Of a stretch of DNA of 7,347 nucleotides, positions 1-6,666 are shown piece after piece. The DNA comes from Gemmatimonadales bacterium UBA4718. Its GTDB lineage: Bacteria > Gemmatimonadota > Gemmatimonadetes > Gemmatimonadales > Gemmatimonadaceae. Below the pieces are notes generated by a model, which was given only the letters and a program-made list of their open reading frames with translations, had not been told where the DNA came from and ran no database searches. Numbering within the stretch: position 1 is the first letter of the stretch; each line of letters opens with the position of its first letter. A program made the position numbers and the translations under genes. Where the stretch lies: the NCBI GenBank assembly GCA_002404375.1, contig DHJO01000176.1, forward strand, positions 1-7,347, written 5' to 3'.

Positions 1-195
1 CTGCTGGACTTCGACGTGGATGTCGGGGTGTTGCCTCTCGAATACGGGAATGAGCTGGGAGAGGACTTCCCCTTCTCTGCCCATAGCCCAAATTCGAAGA
101 GTTGTCTTGTTGCCCGCGGAAGCAGAGGAGCACGCGAGGAGCAAAGTCGCAAACAGAAAGTTTGCGCACAGACGCGGAGAGCGCTGGCTTTGCAT
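1..195 (-). CDS. Sugar ABC transporter substrate-binding lipoprotein, N-terminal part (cut by window edge)
   Basis: The minus strand is open from an ATG at 195 to the left edge, giving the first 65 residues of a longer protein. A basic N-terminus and hydrophobic stretch (residues 9-21) end in the lipobox LLAC with Cys22, so the protein is probably a membrane-anchored lipoprotein. After the linker comes LRIWAMGREGEV (33-44) and then the LIPVFERQHPDIHVEVQ stretch (48-64). This is the standard opening of family 1 extracellular solute-binding proteins (maltose-binding type), where the first beta strand is followed by a helix and 'FE..P.I.V'. Such proteins capture sugars or oligosaccharides and deliver them to ABC permeases, which would lie to the left of the window. 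An in-frame ATG at 228 would add 11 residues; neither start has a convincing Shine-Dalgarno sequence, and 195 gives the more normal signal peptide. The family call is firm, the substrate is unknown. Confidence 0.88.
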   Translation of the reverse strand, partial: MQSQRSPRLCANFLFATLLLACSSASAGNKTTLRIWAMGREGEVLSQLIPVFERQHPDIHVEVQQ

Positions 196-246
196 ATGCT
201 GCGTGATTCTTTGCGTCTTCACTCTCATCCAACCCCGGAGGTTCTC
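196..246. other. Divergent intergenic region
   Basis: This 51-nt gap separates the start of the substrate-binding protein gene (minus) from the start of the small lipoprotein gene (plus). It must hold the translation signals for both, and promoters for at least one probably reach into the neighbouring coding sequence. I see no clear -35/-10 pair and no good palindrome. If the binding protein starts at 228 instead of 195, the gap shrinks to 18 nt. Confidence 0.5.
237..241 (+). promoter_or_regulatory. Shine-Dalgarno site GGAGG deciding the lipoprotein start
   Basis: GGAGG lies 5 nt before the ATG at 247. It fixes this ATG as the start, over the GTG at 16 or the ATG at 196 in the same frame, neither of which would put the signal peptide at the N-terminus. 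Confidence 0.75.
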
Positions 247-702
247 ATGCAACTGTCTCGTCGGAAAGCTTTTCTCCTGGTAGTCATTGCAGGCATCGCT
301 TGTCACAGCACGACTGGCCCCGAAACGATATCCGCATTTTTCACGTTGCAGACAATCGATGGTCGCGCGTTACCGACGTACATCGCCGCAACCCCTGGTC
401 CGTCGGCAACCGTTATCTCGTCCATTTTGATCCTCGACAAAACAGGAAAGGCGGTTGTGATCGAGCACCGCAATGAGATGCTTCGAGGCGATGTGACTGA
501 CACGACTACCTATGAGTACCGGCTGCATGGCACCCAGCTAGAGATGGACCAACTTATATACTGCATAGCCATCACGACCTGCCCCCCAATCGTTCGGACA
601 GGCACGATTTTCCCACTCGGCGTGAGCGTTGTAATCAATCCGAGCTCGACTGATTCTCACATCATTTACTCTTATCGTCGCGTTGCCACCGACCCCGTCT
701 AA
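247..702 (+). CDS. Small predicted lipoprotein of unknown function
   Basis: This gene encodes 151 residues. The start at 247 is chosen because it has a GGAGG site 5 nt upstream and gives an immediate signal peptide: basic MQLSRRK, hydrophobic residues 8-18, then GIAC with Cys19 as lipidation site, followed by HSTTGP. A short C-x(n)-TGP linker is common in small lipoproteins of Gemmatimonadota. The mature part looks beta-rich, with a 'FTLQTIDGRALPTYI' segment (32-46) resembling small secreted beta-barrel-like proteins that carry a 'Y.L..vdG..LP' motif. Cys106 and Cys112 are close together and could form a disulfide. I recognise no enzymatic motif. The gene is the only plus-strand gene inside the minus-strand sugar locus, divergent from the binding protein and convergent with the hydrolase, 39 nt from its stop codon. 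It may be an unrelated insertion or an accessory lipoprotein. Confidence 0.72.
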   Translation: MQLSRRKAFLLVVIAGIACHSTTGPETISAFFTLQTIDGRALPTYIAATPGPSATVISSILILDKTGKAVVIEHRNEMLRGDVTDTTTYEYRLHGTQLEMDQLIYCIAITTCPPIVRTGTIFPLGVSVVINPSSTDSHIIYSYRRVATDPV

Positions 703-725
703 CGACCTGATCGGCTGATCGTTTT
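701..725 (+). terminator. Weak candidate terminator after the small lipoprotein gene
   Basis: Right at the TAA stop (700-702), AACGA (701-705) can pair with TCGTT (719-723), followed by TT to give TTTT at 722-725. The stem is only 5 bp with a 13-nt loop, inside which GATC-GGCT-GATC could also fold. It is a weak structure, and the stronger inverted repeat at 728-771 may do the work instead. Confidence 0.25.
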
Positions 726-727
726 CA

Positions 728-771
728 GGCTTCACTGACGGTCACATCCCCAGCCAGCCGCCAGTGAAGCC
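728..771. repeat. 10-bp perfect inverted repeat across the hydrolase stop codon
   Basis: GGCTTCACTG (728-737) and CAGTGAAGCC (762-771) are perfect complements separated by 24 nt. The hydrolase stop codon (744-742) lies in the loop and the last codons in the right arm. Read on the plus strand the repeat is followed by GGCTTTCTT, a poor U-tract; on the minus strand there is no U-tract. It lies between two convergent genes, where a shared transcription barrier or 3'-end protecting hairpin would be expected, but the loop is long for an intrinsic terminator. Confidence 0.5.
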
Positions 772-2184
772 GGCTTTCTTCAAACCTGCAACGATGTACG
801 GATTCTTCCGCATCGTCTTCCATATGAGATCGCTGCGATAATTCTCGACCATCGCGATGATCGGCCCCTGATCGATTCCCAGATAATCGGTGTCGAACCA
901 GCCCAGCCCCGCGACAACGTGCCCCTGGTGCGGCGTGATTGGTAGCTGAAACGTTGGATTGTACGAATCGACGAATCCGTAGTTGGTAAAGAGATTGTCT
1001 CCGTACTTCTCTCGAATCGCGACGAGCGCGGGCACCGCTATCTCCGGAGCGAAGGGAACTGATCCGCCAGGAGCGGTAGCAGCGAGCGTACCGTCGTCCA
1101 TCACATAGTCGGCGGCCACACCGCGCGCGGTGTATGTGTGGAACTGTCTCGTCCTTCCGTCGATGACGACGGTCGTGTCGTACGGGCCATCGTCCGCCGT
1201 AAATCCCCAGGCGTTCGCTCCGTAATCCCGCCACTGCGCCGGATTGTCGATGGCGTAAGACCGTTGCGAGATGGTCGCTCGCCTGGAGTTCTCAAAGTAG
1301 TCGATCCCCTTGCCGCGCATGTAGGCATCCTGTATTCCACGGAAGTCAATCCAGACGTGTGAATACTGGTGCCCGAACAGCGACGGAAAATTGACGAGCG
1401 GCTGTCCATAGAAATCCATCCACACGTAGGTTTGGGTCCACGCCGTCCAGCCAGCTGGGTCGATCGGGTGCGTCGGCGAGCCGAGTGCGAGGATGTAAAC
1501 CATCATCCCCTCGTCGTACCCCTTCCAGTCCGAATTGATGAAACCGGATTCGGGGTGCCAACCCATGCTGACTAGCGGCGAGTTGTTCACCGCCCACTGC
1601 CAGTCGATGCGCAGATAAATGGAATCGGCGTAGGCGCGGATCGCGCTCTCGGTTGGATCCCCGCCAGTGAAGTACGACTGGCAGAAAAGAACGCCGCCGA
1701 GCAGTAGCGACGTATCTATGGTAGAGAGCTCGACTTGCTGGAAGCGATAGCCCGTCTGCATGTCGAGGAAATGGTAGAAGAACCCTTTGTAGCCGGTGAC
1801 GTTGGTGGGCTGCGGACCCTGTGGCGCGTTGTACATGAAGCGCAGCGTGTTGAGAGAGCGCTGCGCCGCATCGGCTCGCGAAACGTAGCCTCGCTCGATG
1901 CCCACCGGATACGCGGTGAGCGCGAACCCAATGGCGGCGATGCTGGAAAAACTTTGCGTGGGCCAGCGATCGGGAGTGAGGCCGGTGTTCGGATCGGTCT
2001 GGTCCCAGAACCAGTTGAAGGTACGGCGCTCGAGGGTGTCGAGAAACGCGGTCTGGCGTGGGGTGAGCGAAGAGGGCGGAATCGGCCCGCTGACTCCAGT
2101 GATCGACGTGGCGCTGGTGCACGCGGACGCGAGAACGAGCAACGCCGCTGAATACCGCCTGAGCGTGAGCCGGAGACCGAGCAT
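742..2184 (-). CDS. Glycoamylase-family (PF10091, probably GH144) lipoprotein glycoside hydrolase
   Basis: The 480-residue product carries a lipoprotein signal (RRYSAALLVLASAC, Cys22) and then one catalytic domain over almost its full length. Family signatures appear in order: RTFNWFWD (54-61), GLTPDR (68-73), GFFYHFLD (134-141), STIDTSLLLGG (154-164), HPESGF and GYDEGMMVYILALGSP (210-237), FGHQYSHVWIDFRGI (270-284), DYFENSRRAT (295-304), WGFTADDGP (326-334), DDGT with the later SVPFAPEI (363-382), and GIDQGPIIAMVENYRSDLIW (436-455). These match the (alpha/alpha)6-barrel 'Glycoamylase' family. Despite that name, characterised members in GH144 (Chitinophaga pinensis SGL and a Parabacteroides enzyme) act on beta-1,2-glucans, so a beta-1,2-glucanase or sophorose-releasing role is inferred. 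The anchor suggests an outer-membrane or periplasmic enzyme. The ATG at 2184 has an AAAGGA site; a TTG at 2208 in frame does not. It follows the receptor gene, after a terminator. Confidence 0.92.
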   Translation of the reverse strand: MLGLRLTLRRYSAALLVLASACTSATSITGVSGPIPPSSLTPRQTAFLDTLERRTFNWFWDQTDPNTGLTPDRWPTQSFSSIAAIGFALTAYPVGIERGYVSRADAAQRSLNTLRFMYNAPQGPQPTNVTGYKGFFYHFLDMQTGYRFQQVELSTIDTSLLLGGVLFCQSYFTGGDPTESAIRAYADSIYLRIDWQWAVNNSPLVSMGWHPESGFINSDWKGYDEGMMVYILALGSPTHPIDPAGWTAWTQTYVWMDFYGQPLVNFPSLFGHQYSHVWIDFRGIQDAYMRGKGIDYFENSRRATISQRSYAIDNPAQWRDYGANAWGFTADDGPYDTTVVIDGRTRQFHTYTARGVAADYVMDDGTLAATAPGGSVPFAPEIAVPALVAIREKYGDNLFTNYGFVDSYNPTFQLPITPHQGHVVAGLGWFDTDYLGIDQGPIIAMVENYRSDLIWKTMRKNPYIVAGLKKAGFTGGWLGM

Positions 2185-2189
2185 TGAAT

Positions 2190-2195
2190 TCCTTT
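2190..2195 (-). promoter_or_regulatory. Shine-Dalgarno site deciding the hydrolase start
   Basis: On the minus strand AAAGGA occupies 2195-2190, 5 nt before the ATG at 2184. It supports this start over an in-frame TTG at 2208, which would place eight residues ahead of the signal peptide. Confidence 0.75.
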
Positions 2196-2212
2196 GCGGT
2201 GATTTCAACTAT

Positions 2213-2230
2213 GACTTCGGGCAGACTTCG
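2213..2230. repeat. 7-bp direct repeat with 11-bp period in the hydrolase leader
   Basis: GACTTCG occurs at 2213-2219 and again at 2224-2230, separated by GGCA. The 11-bp period is about one helical turn, and the pair lies 29-46 bp upstream of the hydrolase start. This spacing suits a regulator contacting one DNA face, but with only two short copies chance is possible. Confidence 0.35.
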
Positions 2231-2257
2231 TACCGCTGAGCCTGAATTGAGGTTGCT

Positions 2258-2279
2258 GTTGCGGACACCCGTCCGCAAC
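2258..2279. promoter_or_regulatory. Perfect 9-bp palindrome with 4-nt centre upstream of the hydrolase
   Basis: GTTGCGGAC (2258-2266), ACCC, then GTCCGCAAC (2271-2279) form a perfect inverted repeat. It lies 74-95 bp upstream of the hydrolase start and just beyond the receptor terminator. No U-tract follows on either strand, so it is not a typical intrinsic terminator. It could be a binding site for a dimeric regulator or a stable 5'-leader hairpin in the hydrolase mRNA. The left arm recurs exactly at 5421-5429, before the receptor gene. Confidence 0.6.
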
Positions 2280-2294
2280 CCCGTGATGAGGACT

Positions 2295-2343
2295 AACTAA
2301 ATGAAACCGGCGCTGGCTGCGATTCTCCGCAACCAACGCCGGT
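2295..2343 (-). terminator. Intrinsic terminator of the TonB-dependent receptor gene
   Basis: In minus-strand RNA, positions 2343-2328 (ACCGGCGUUGGUUGCG) pair with 2321-2306 (CGCAGCCAGCGCCGGU) around the 6-nt loop GAGAAU. All 16 positions pair, two of them as G-U. On the plus strand the same two positions are C-A mismatches, so the fold is favoured only in the direction of receptor transcription. The stem is followed by UUCAUUUAGUU, an interrupted U-rich tail. It starts 49 nt after the receptor stop codon, so the hydrolase downstream probably has a separate promoter or receives reduced readthrough. Confidence 0.8.
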
Positions 2344-2392
2344 CTCGTCATGAAAGCCACTCGACAGCCAATGTGCGGCGCGTCGAGATGGG

Positions 2393-5386
2393 TTAGAAGT
2401 CTACTTCCGCACCGAGCTGGTATCTCCGCGCATCGGTCACCACGCAGCCGGCCTTTCCGAAGTTGACGTCGGTCGGGTTTCCGGTGTTGTAGCATCCCAG
2501 ATTCGCGTGGTTGAAAGTGTTGAAGACGTCCAAAGTGAGGCCGATGGCGGTAGGAGTTCTGCCGAAGTTCGGGAAGTCCTTACGCAGACGCATATCCACG
2601 TTCTGGTACGGGAACGTTCCGGGTACGGTGAATCCTCCCCTTTGGAAGTTGGGGCAGAAGCGCTGGCAACCGACATCGATGTTCTGCTTGCCACCAAGCG
2701 TCAGGAGGCCAGACCACTGGAATCCGAACAGGTATGGAAGGTCTGTGATCCAGTTCGCGACTATGCGATGCTTCTCGTCATTCGCCGCGTGCTTCTTGAT
2801 CGTGAAGTCCTGCGGGAACGCAAGAGGGTCACCAAACGCGTCCTCGCCCGCGAGCCAGCGCGTCGCATAGGTGTAGGTAAAGCCCGCTCCCCATCCCAAC
2901 GCGTCCAACGATGGCCGGCTGTACGCCTTATCGAGCTGGAACGACAGCGCGTTGTACCAGGTCTCGACGCCGTTCGTCGAGTAAAGCACCGATTGAATTC
3001 CGTGCGCACCCCAGTTGACTGGAAAGTTGCAGCACGTTCCGTCGGAGTTGAGTCCACCGATGGCGACGTTCCATATGAATCCGTCAGTCATATGCTGGTT
3101 CGCATATGTGACGGCAGCGGAGACCTCGCCGATGAGCTGTCGAACTCCAAGGCTCCACTGCGTCGACTTGGGAACCTTGTACTGGTTGTCCATCATCCAG
3201 ACTTCGTGAAGGCCGGCCGCCGCAACGAGCTTATCCAGCACTGCGGTGTCCGTTGTGAGATAGGACGGCTGGAAGGCAACCTGCCCGGCAACCGGAGCCA
3301 CACCCTGCGGCGCGAAATTAATCGTGTAGGTCGGGTTCGAGATCTTCAGCTTTTCGTCGACGGCAAAGTCAAACGGGATCCTGTCGTAGTACAGTCCCCA
3401 CCCGCCAAATACTGTCGTGCGGTTGGCCTCGTCGATTCCATAAGAGAAACCCACCCGCGGCTGAAACGCTCCTTTGAACGGTTTGCGGTTGTTTCCGGTC
3501 GCGACGTACCGGTTGAAATCTTGCGCGAGCGGCAACGGCGGCCCACCCGGCGGAACGAACAGACTGCTTAGGTACGTCCGCACCGTGTCGACGTAGTGGA
3601 TGGGCCCGCTGTTCGGCGTGATGTAGCCGGTGTTGAGCATGTTGCTTTCGTAATCCCAGCGCACGCCAATGTTCAGCAACAGCCTCTTCACCGGGGCGTA
3701 GTCATCCTGGAGATAGACGCCGGTCTGGTTGTTCTTCGAGTTAAAGAACGGGTCGCCCGAGCCGAATCTGAGCGAGTACGGAGTCGCGTAGTTGTACGCC
3801 TGGTTACCGTTGCCGGTGTTTGCTGTCTGGGCGTAGCTGAACTGTGGAACTTCGTCGTTGCGCTTGTCGATGTCGTATGTGTCGTGGTTGAAGCTGAATC
3901 CGCCCTTGAACACGTGCTCCCCAGCCAGCTGGAAGCCCGTGAAGGTGAGGTCGTCGCGGAATCCGAGGCGCTTCTGGATGTACTCCTGGATCGACGAGGC
4001 GGCGCCAATCACGTAGTCAGCGTTGGTCACGGTGTACACTCGCCGGATTCCGCCACTCGCGTTCGGGCTGAATCCGCGGTGGAACTGCGAGAAATCGATC
4101 TTCGATTCGTTGAGCCACGGTCCGGTGAAATAGTTGTGCTTCAACTGCACGACCGTGTTGTAGTTGTGATTGTTCGTTGCCGCCGCATACGCGGCGTTTT
4201 GGCCGTTGACGATGCCGAAGTCTCTGACGTCCGTCTCATGGCGGTTACTGAAGCTCAGCTCAGCTGACGACCTGTCGTTGATGTCGCCAGAGAGCTTGCC
4301 GAAGAAGAGGTTTTCGCGGAACGGGGAGATGAAGCTGCCGTTGTACTGGCGGAGATTCACCGTATCCAGCGCGGGGAACGTCCCAGCTGCCGGTAGCGCC
4401 GAGATGTTCACCGCGTTCGCCCGGTTCTGATAATTTCCCTCGTACGAACCGAAGAAGTGGACCTTGTCTTTGATGATCGGACCGCCAAAGCTGAAAGCAC
4501 TGAGTGTCCGCCGATAATCGGGCTTCGGCGTGCCGCTGGCGCGCTGGAAGCTGTCGAGCTGCACCATGCCCTTGTTCTGATAGGCAAATAGCGCGTTGCC
4601 GCTCCAGACGTTTCCGCCGGACTTTGTCGTCGCAGTGATTACCGCACTCGACGCATTCTGGTATTCCGCCTTGAAGTTCTGCGATATCACGCGGTATTCC
4701 TGCACCGCATTGCGGGGGAATGGGTTGCCGCGGCTCGCATCCTGACCAGAGATTCCGCCCTGAGTCAGCTCATTCTTGAAGCTGGTGCCGTCGATGAAAA
4801 GATTGACGGCCGTCGGAGCCTGGCCACCCGCCGAAACTGTCTTGAACTGTCCATTGACGCGATCTTCTGTCACCGTCACGCCCGGTGCGAGCGCGGCCAG
4901 GTCGAGAAAGTTTCGACTGGGGCTCGGAAGCTTCGAGATTTGCGCCTGCGTTACGTTGGTCGCGATCTCGGAAGTATGTGTCTCCACGCCCGTGGCGGCC
5001 GTAATCACCTGCGTTTCAAGCTGAGCGGCCTGCGTCGCCAGCGCGAAATCCTGGCTCTGCGTCGCGCCGATCTGTACGACGACTGTCCGGTTCTGCGGGG
5101 CGTTGCCGATTCGCCGAACGCTCACGTCGTAGGTGCCCGGAACGAGACCCACGAGCGTATACGCTCCGGCATCATTCGACTGGGTCGTGCGAACGCCACC
5201 GCTATTCTGATTGCGCGCGATGATCTGCGCGCTGCCGACCGGCGCGCCCCCCTGGCCAGTAACCGTCCCGCGAATAGTACCGGTCGTGTTCTGCGCGAAG
5301 AGGTTACCGCCCGCCATGCACACGAGTGCCAGCGCTACGGCCACCCCACGACAGAATCGATGAAGATTGATCTTGCTTCTATTCAT
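2393..5386 (-). CDS. TonB-dependent outer-membrane receptor with carboxypeptidase-regulatory domain (Oar-like)
   Basis: The 997-residue product starts with a Sec signal peptide (hydrophobic 14-28, likely cut at LFA|Q, residue 31/32). A carboxypeptidase-regulatory-like/CarbopepD_reg domain follows (about 35-94: [15 protein letters not shown], later [20 protein letters not shown]). Next comes the plug (about 135-258), with [11 protein letters not shown] (195-205) and [20 protein letters not shown] (227-246) leading to ITATTKSGG. The remainder is a long beta-barrel ending in the outer-membrane signature GAEVDF with a terminal Phe. There is no STN domain and no SusC-type linker, and no SusD gene follows, so it resembles Oar-like receptors more than SusC. 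Such receptors use TonB energy to import large ligands; the neighbouring hydrolase and sugar-binding protein suggest an oligosaccharide. Near the C-terminus cysteines come in pairs (907/911, 965/981), likely in surface loops. The ATG at 5386 has an AGGAG site 6 nt upstream. Confidence 0.93.
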   Translation of the reverse strand: MNRSKINLHRFCRGVAVALALVCMAGGNLFAQNTTGTIRGTVTGQGGAPVGSAQIIARNQNSGGVRTTQSNDAGAYTLVGLVPGTYDVSVRRIGNAPQNRTVVVQIGATQSQDFALATQAAQLETQVITAATGVETHTSEIATNVTQAQISKLPSPSRNFLDLAALAPGVTVTEDRVNGQFKTVSAGGQAPTAVNLFIDGTSFKNELTQGGISGQDASRGNPFPRNAVQEYRVISQNFKAEYQNASSAVITATTKSGGNVWSGNALFAYQNKGMVQLDSFQRASGTPKPDYRRTLSAFSFGGPIIKDKVHFFGSYEGNYQNRANAVNISALPAAGTFPALDTVNLRQYNGSFISPFRENLFFGKLSGDINDRSSAELSFSNRHETDVRDFGIVNGQNAAYAAATNNHNYNTVVQLKHNYFTGPWLNESKIDFSQFHRGFSPNASGGIRRVYTVTNADYVIGAASSIQEYIQKRLGFRDDLTFTGFQLAGEHVFKGGFSFNHDTYDIDKRNDEVPQFSYAQTANTGNGNQAYNYATPYSLRFGSGDPFFNSKNNQTGVYLQDDYAPVKRLLLNIGVRWDYESNMLNTGYITPNSGPIHYVDTVRTYLSSLFVPPGGPPLPLAQDFNRYVATGNNRKPFKGAFQPRVGFSYGIDEANRTTVFGGWGLYYDRIPFDFAVDEKLKISNPTYTINFAPQGVAPVAGQVAFQPSYLTTDTAVLDKLVAAAGLHEVWMMDNQYKVPKSTQWSLGVRQLIGEVSAAVTYANQHMTDGFIWNVAIGGLNSDGTCCNFPVNWGAHGIQSVLYSTNGVETWYNALSFQLDKAYSRPSLDALGWGAGFTYTYATRWLAGEDAFGDPLAFPQDFTIKKHAANDEKHRIVANWITDLPYLFGFQWSGLLTLGGKQNIDVGCQRFCPNFQRGGFTVPGTFPYQNVDMRLRKDFPNFGRTPTAIGLTLDVFNTFNHANLGCYNTGNPTDVNFGKAGCVVTDARRYQLGAEVDF

Positions 5387-5392
5387 TTACAT

Positions 5393-5397
5393 CTCCT
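5393..5397 (-). promoter_or_regulatory. Shine-Dalgarno site of the receptor gene
   Basis: AGGAG (5397-5393, minus strand) lies 6 nt before the ATG at 5386. An ATG inside the spacer runs directly into a stop codon, so it is not a competing start. Confidence 0.75.
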
Positions 5398-5420
5398 GTT
5401 GTCGTTGTACTGCTGAATTC

Positions 5421-5429
5421 GTTGCGGAC
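5421..5429. promoter_or_regulatory. Copy of the GTTGCGGAC half-palindrome between repressor and receptor genes
   Basis: GTTGCGGAC here is identical to the left arm of the palindrome at 2258-2279. It lies in the 53-nt gap after the LacI stop codon, 35-43 bp upstream of the receptor start. The same core sequence is therefore found before both the receptor and the hydrolase genes, as expected of a shared regulatory half-site. A single 9-bp match is not proof. Confidence 0.3.
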
Positions 5430-5439
5430 TTGCTTGGCT

Positions 5440-6486
5440 TCAAGTAGAAACAGTCTCCCTTTTGAGTGTTCTTGGTGGCGGGCGCTCCGCCGACTCGCCG
5501 CCGGTCGAGCGCCTGATGACCAGCTCCGTCGACACTCTCTCGCGCCGGCGGGGATGATCGTTCTTGTGTGTGACTCCGTGGAGCAGCATCTCCACGGCTC
5601 TCGCGCCCAATTCGGCGATGGGCACATGTACCGACGAAAGCGGCGGATCCATGTAGCGTGCGAGTGGGATGTCGTCAAAACCACCGACGGCGATCTCCTC
5701 GGGCACTCGCACACCTGACTCACGCAACGCGCTCAGTGCTCCGATCGCCATTGCGTCGTTCGCCGCGAAGATAGCCGTCGGACGCTTCTGCATCGCCAGC
5801 AGCTCGATTGCCGCGGCGTACCCTGCGGCGTCTGAGAAGTCACCCTCTCGCTCGAGCGATGCTTCGGGTGTGATTCCAGCATCGCGGAGCGCCATGCGAT
5901 AACCGCGTAGCCGCTCGGTCGCGTCGTAGTTGCGGGGGGAGCCCTTGATGATCGCGATCCGCCGGTGTCCGAGCTTCACGAGATGCGTCACCATGTCCCG
6001 CGCGCCGCGACAGTTCTGGATGGTGAGCGAGTCCATCTCGTTCCCCTTGGCCACTGAGCAAAGCAGAACCACTGGTATGGTGCTCGGCAGGTTGAGCAGC
6101 GAATCCGCGTCGAGATCGGGCGACAGCACGACCACTCCGTCGACGCGCCCGCGCATCGCCCGCATCGCGGTCTCGATCTCGTGTTTGTCGGCGTAAGTCC
6201 GCGAGATCAGCAGATGGAATCCGTGACGCTGCGCGGTGCTGTCCATGCCTCGAATGATCTCGGAGAAGAATTCGCCATACAAATCGGGAAGGAGGACACC
6301 GAGAGTTTCGGTCTTGCTCGTAATGAGGCTGCGCGCGCCACTGTGTGGCACGTAACGCATCCTGCCGGCGAGTTCACGAATGAGTCGCCCCGTCTCTTCA
6401 CTCACGGGTCCGCTGCCGTTTAGAACTCTGGATACGGTGGCGACGGACATGTTTGCTTCACGCGCAACGTCCTTGATCGTGACCAT
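5440..6486 (-). CDS. LacI-family transcriptional regulator
   Basis: The 348-residue product has the classic order of the family. The N-terminal helix-turn-helix is TIKDVAREANMSVATVSRVL (3-22), followed by the hinge region RYVPHSGARSL (44-54), which contacts the minor groove and favours operators with a central CG. The periplasmic-binding-protein-like sensor domain starts at TLGVLLPDLYGEFFSEIIRG (61-80) and contains ATERLRGY (189-196), FAANDAMAIGAL (240-251), GGFDDIPLARYMDPPLSSVH (268-287) and STELVIRRST (319-328). Arg192 and Asp272 fall where family members usually contact a sugar effector. A basic, proline-rich tail (330-348) extends past the usual end. A suitable operator lies 46-63 bp upstream of its start, so autoregulation is likely. 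It is probably co-transcribed with the receptor 53 nt downstream and probably senses a sugar from this pathway. The N-terminus MVTIKDVA is canonical; a G-rich stretch just before it may serve as ribosome site. Confidence 0.96.
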   Translation of the reverse strand: MVTIKDVAREANMSVATVSRVLNGSGPVSEETGRLIRELAGRMRYVPHSGARSLITSKTETLGVLLPDLYGEFFSEIIRGMDSTAQRHGFHLLISRTYADKHEIETAMRAMRGRVDGVVVLSPDLDADSLLNLPSTIPVVLLCSVAKGNEMDSLTIQNCRGARDMVTHLVKLGHRRIAIIKGSPRNYDATERLRGYRMALRDAGITPEASLEREGDFSDAAGYAAAIELLAMQKRPTAIFAANDAMAIGALSALRESGVRVPEEIAVGGFDDIPLARYMDPPLSSVHVPIAELGARAVEMLLHGVTHKNDHPRRRERVSTELVIRRSTGGESAERPPPRTLKRETVST

Positions 6487-6531
6487 TCTCCCCCAAGGGT
6501 TACTGGCCGATCTTCAGTCCAACGTAACAAA

Positions 6532-6549
6532 TATGTAATCGTTTACATA
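6532..6549. promoter_or_regulatory. LacI-type operator
   Basis: TATGTAATCGTTTACATA is an 18-bp palindrome with one mismatched pair, centred on CG. Length, A/T-rich half-sites (TGTAA/TTACA) and central CG match the known operator style of LacI/GalR proteins. It lies in the 180-nt divergent region, 46 bp from the repressor start and 117 bp from the plus-strand gene start, so it could control either or both. A weak plus-strand -35-like TTTACA (6542-6547) overlaps its right half. Confidence 0.75.
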
Positions 6550-6666
6550 GAGGGCGCCAGAGATAAGTTCTTACGACCCCAAGGTCCCCGGCGAACGCTG
6601 AATTCGGCTCCGCCTTTTTGGGGCCGCTCCCTTCCCTCGTCGCATCGGCGCATTGAACTTTCGCGT

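Noticed and set aside
16..246. Plus-strand N-terminal extension of the small lipoprotein from a GTG at 16
   Set aside because: The extension is basic and low in hydrophobic content, would bury the signal peptide, and lies antisense to the binding-protein gene; the ATG at 247 has a good ribosome site.
2185..2208. TTG start eight codons upstream of the hydrolase
   Set aside because: The AAAGGA site lies inside this extension and is ideally placed for the ATG at 2184.
1346..2278. 310-codon minus-strand frame overlapping the hydrolase
   Set aside because: It is Arg/His-rich, has no domain signature and is an alternate frame of the hydrolase, which has family motifs throughout.
2301..2396. 31-codon plus-strand reading frame with a GAGGA upstream
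   Set aside because: It overlaps the receptor terminator hairpin and the end of the receptor gene, has no recognisable composition or motif, and is better explained as chance.
2507..4267. Long plus-strand open frames (2507-3571 and 3596-4267) opposite the receptor
   Set aside because: They are antisense to a full-length receptor with clear domain content, and their charged, Arg/Val-rich translations look like GC-driven shadows.
5386..5392. TTTACAT matching half of the LacI-type operator at the receptor start
   Set aside because: The other half-site is missing and the match is made by the spacer between ribosome site and start codon, so it is probably coincidence.
6605..6625. CGGCTCC/GGGGCCG stem around a T-run in the divergent region
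   Set aside because: The T-run is in the loop and not after the stem, and no gene ends here, so it does not fit an intrinsic terminator.
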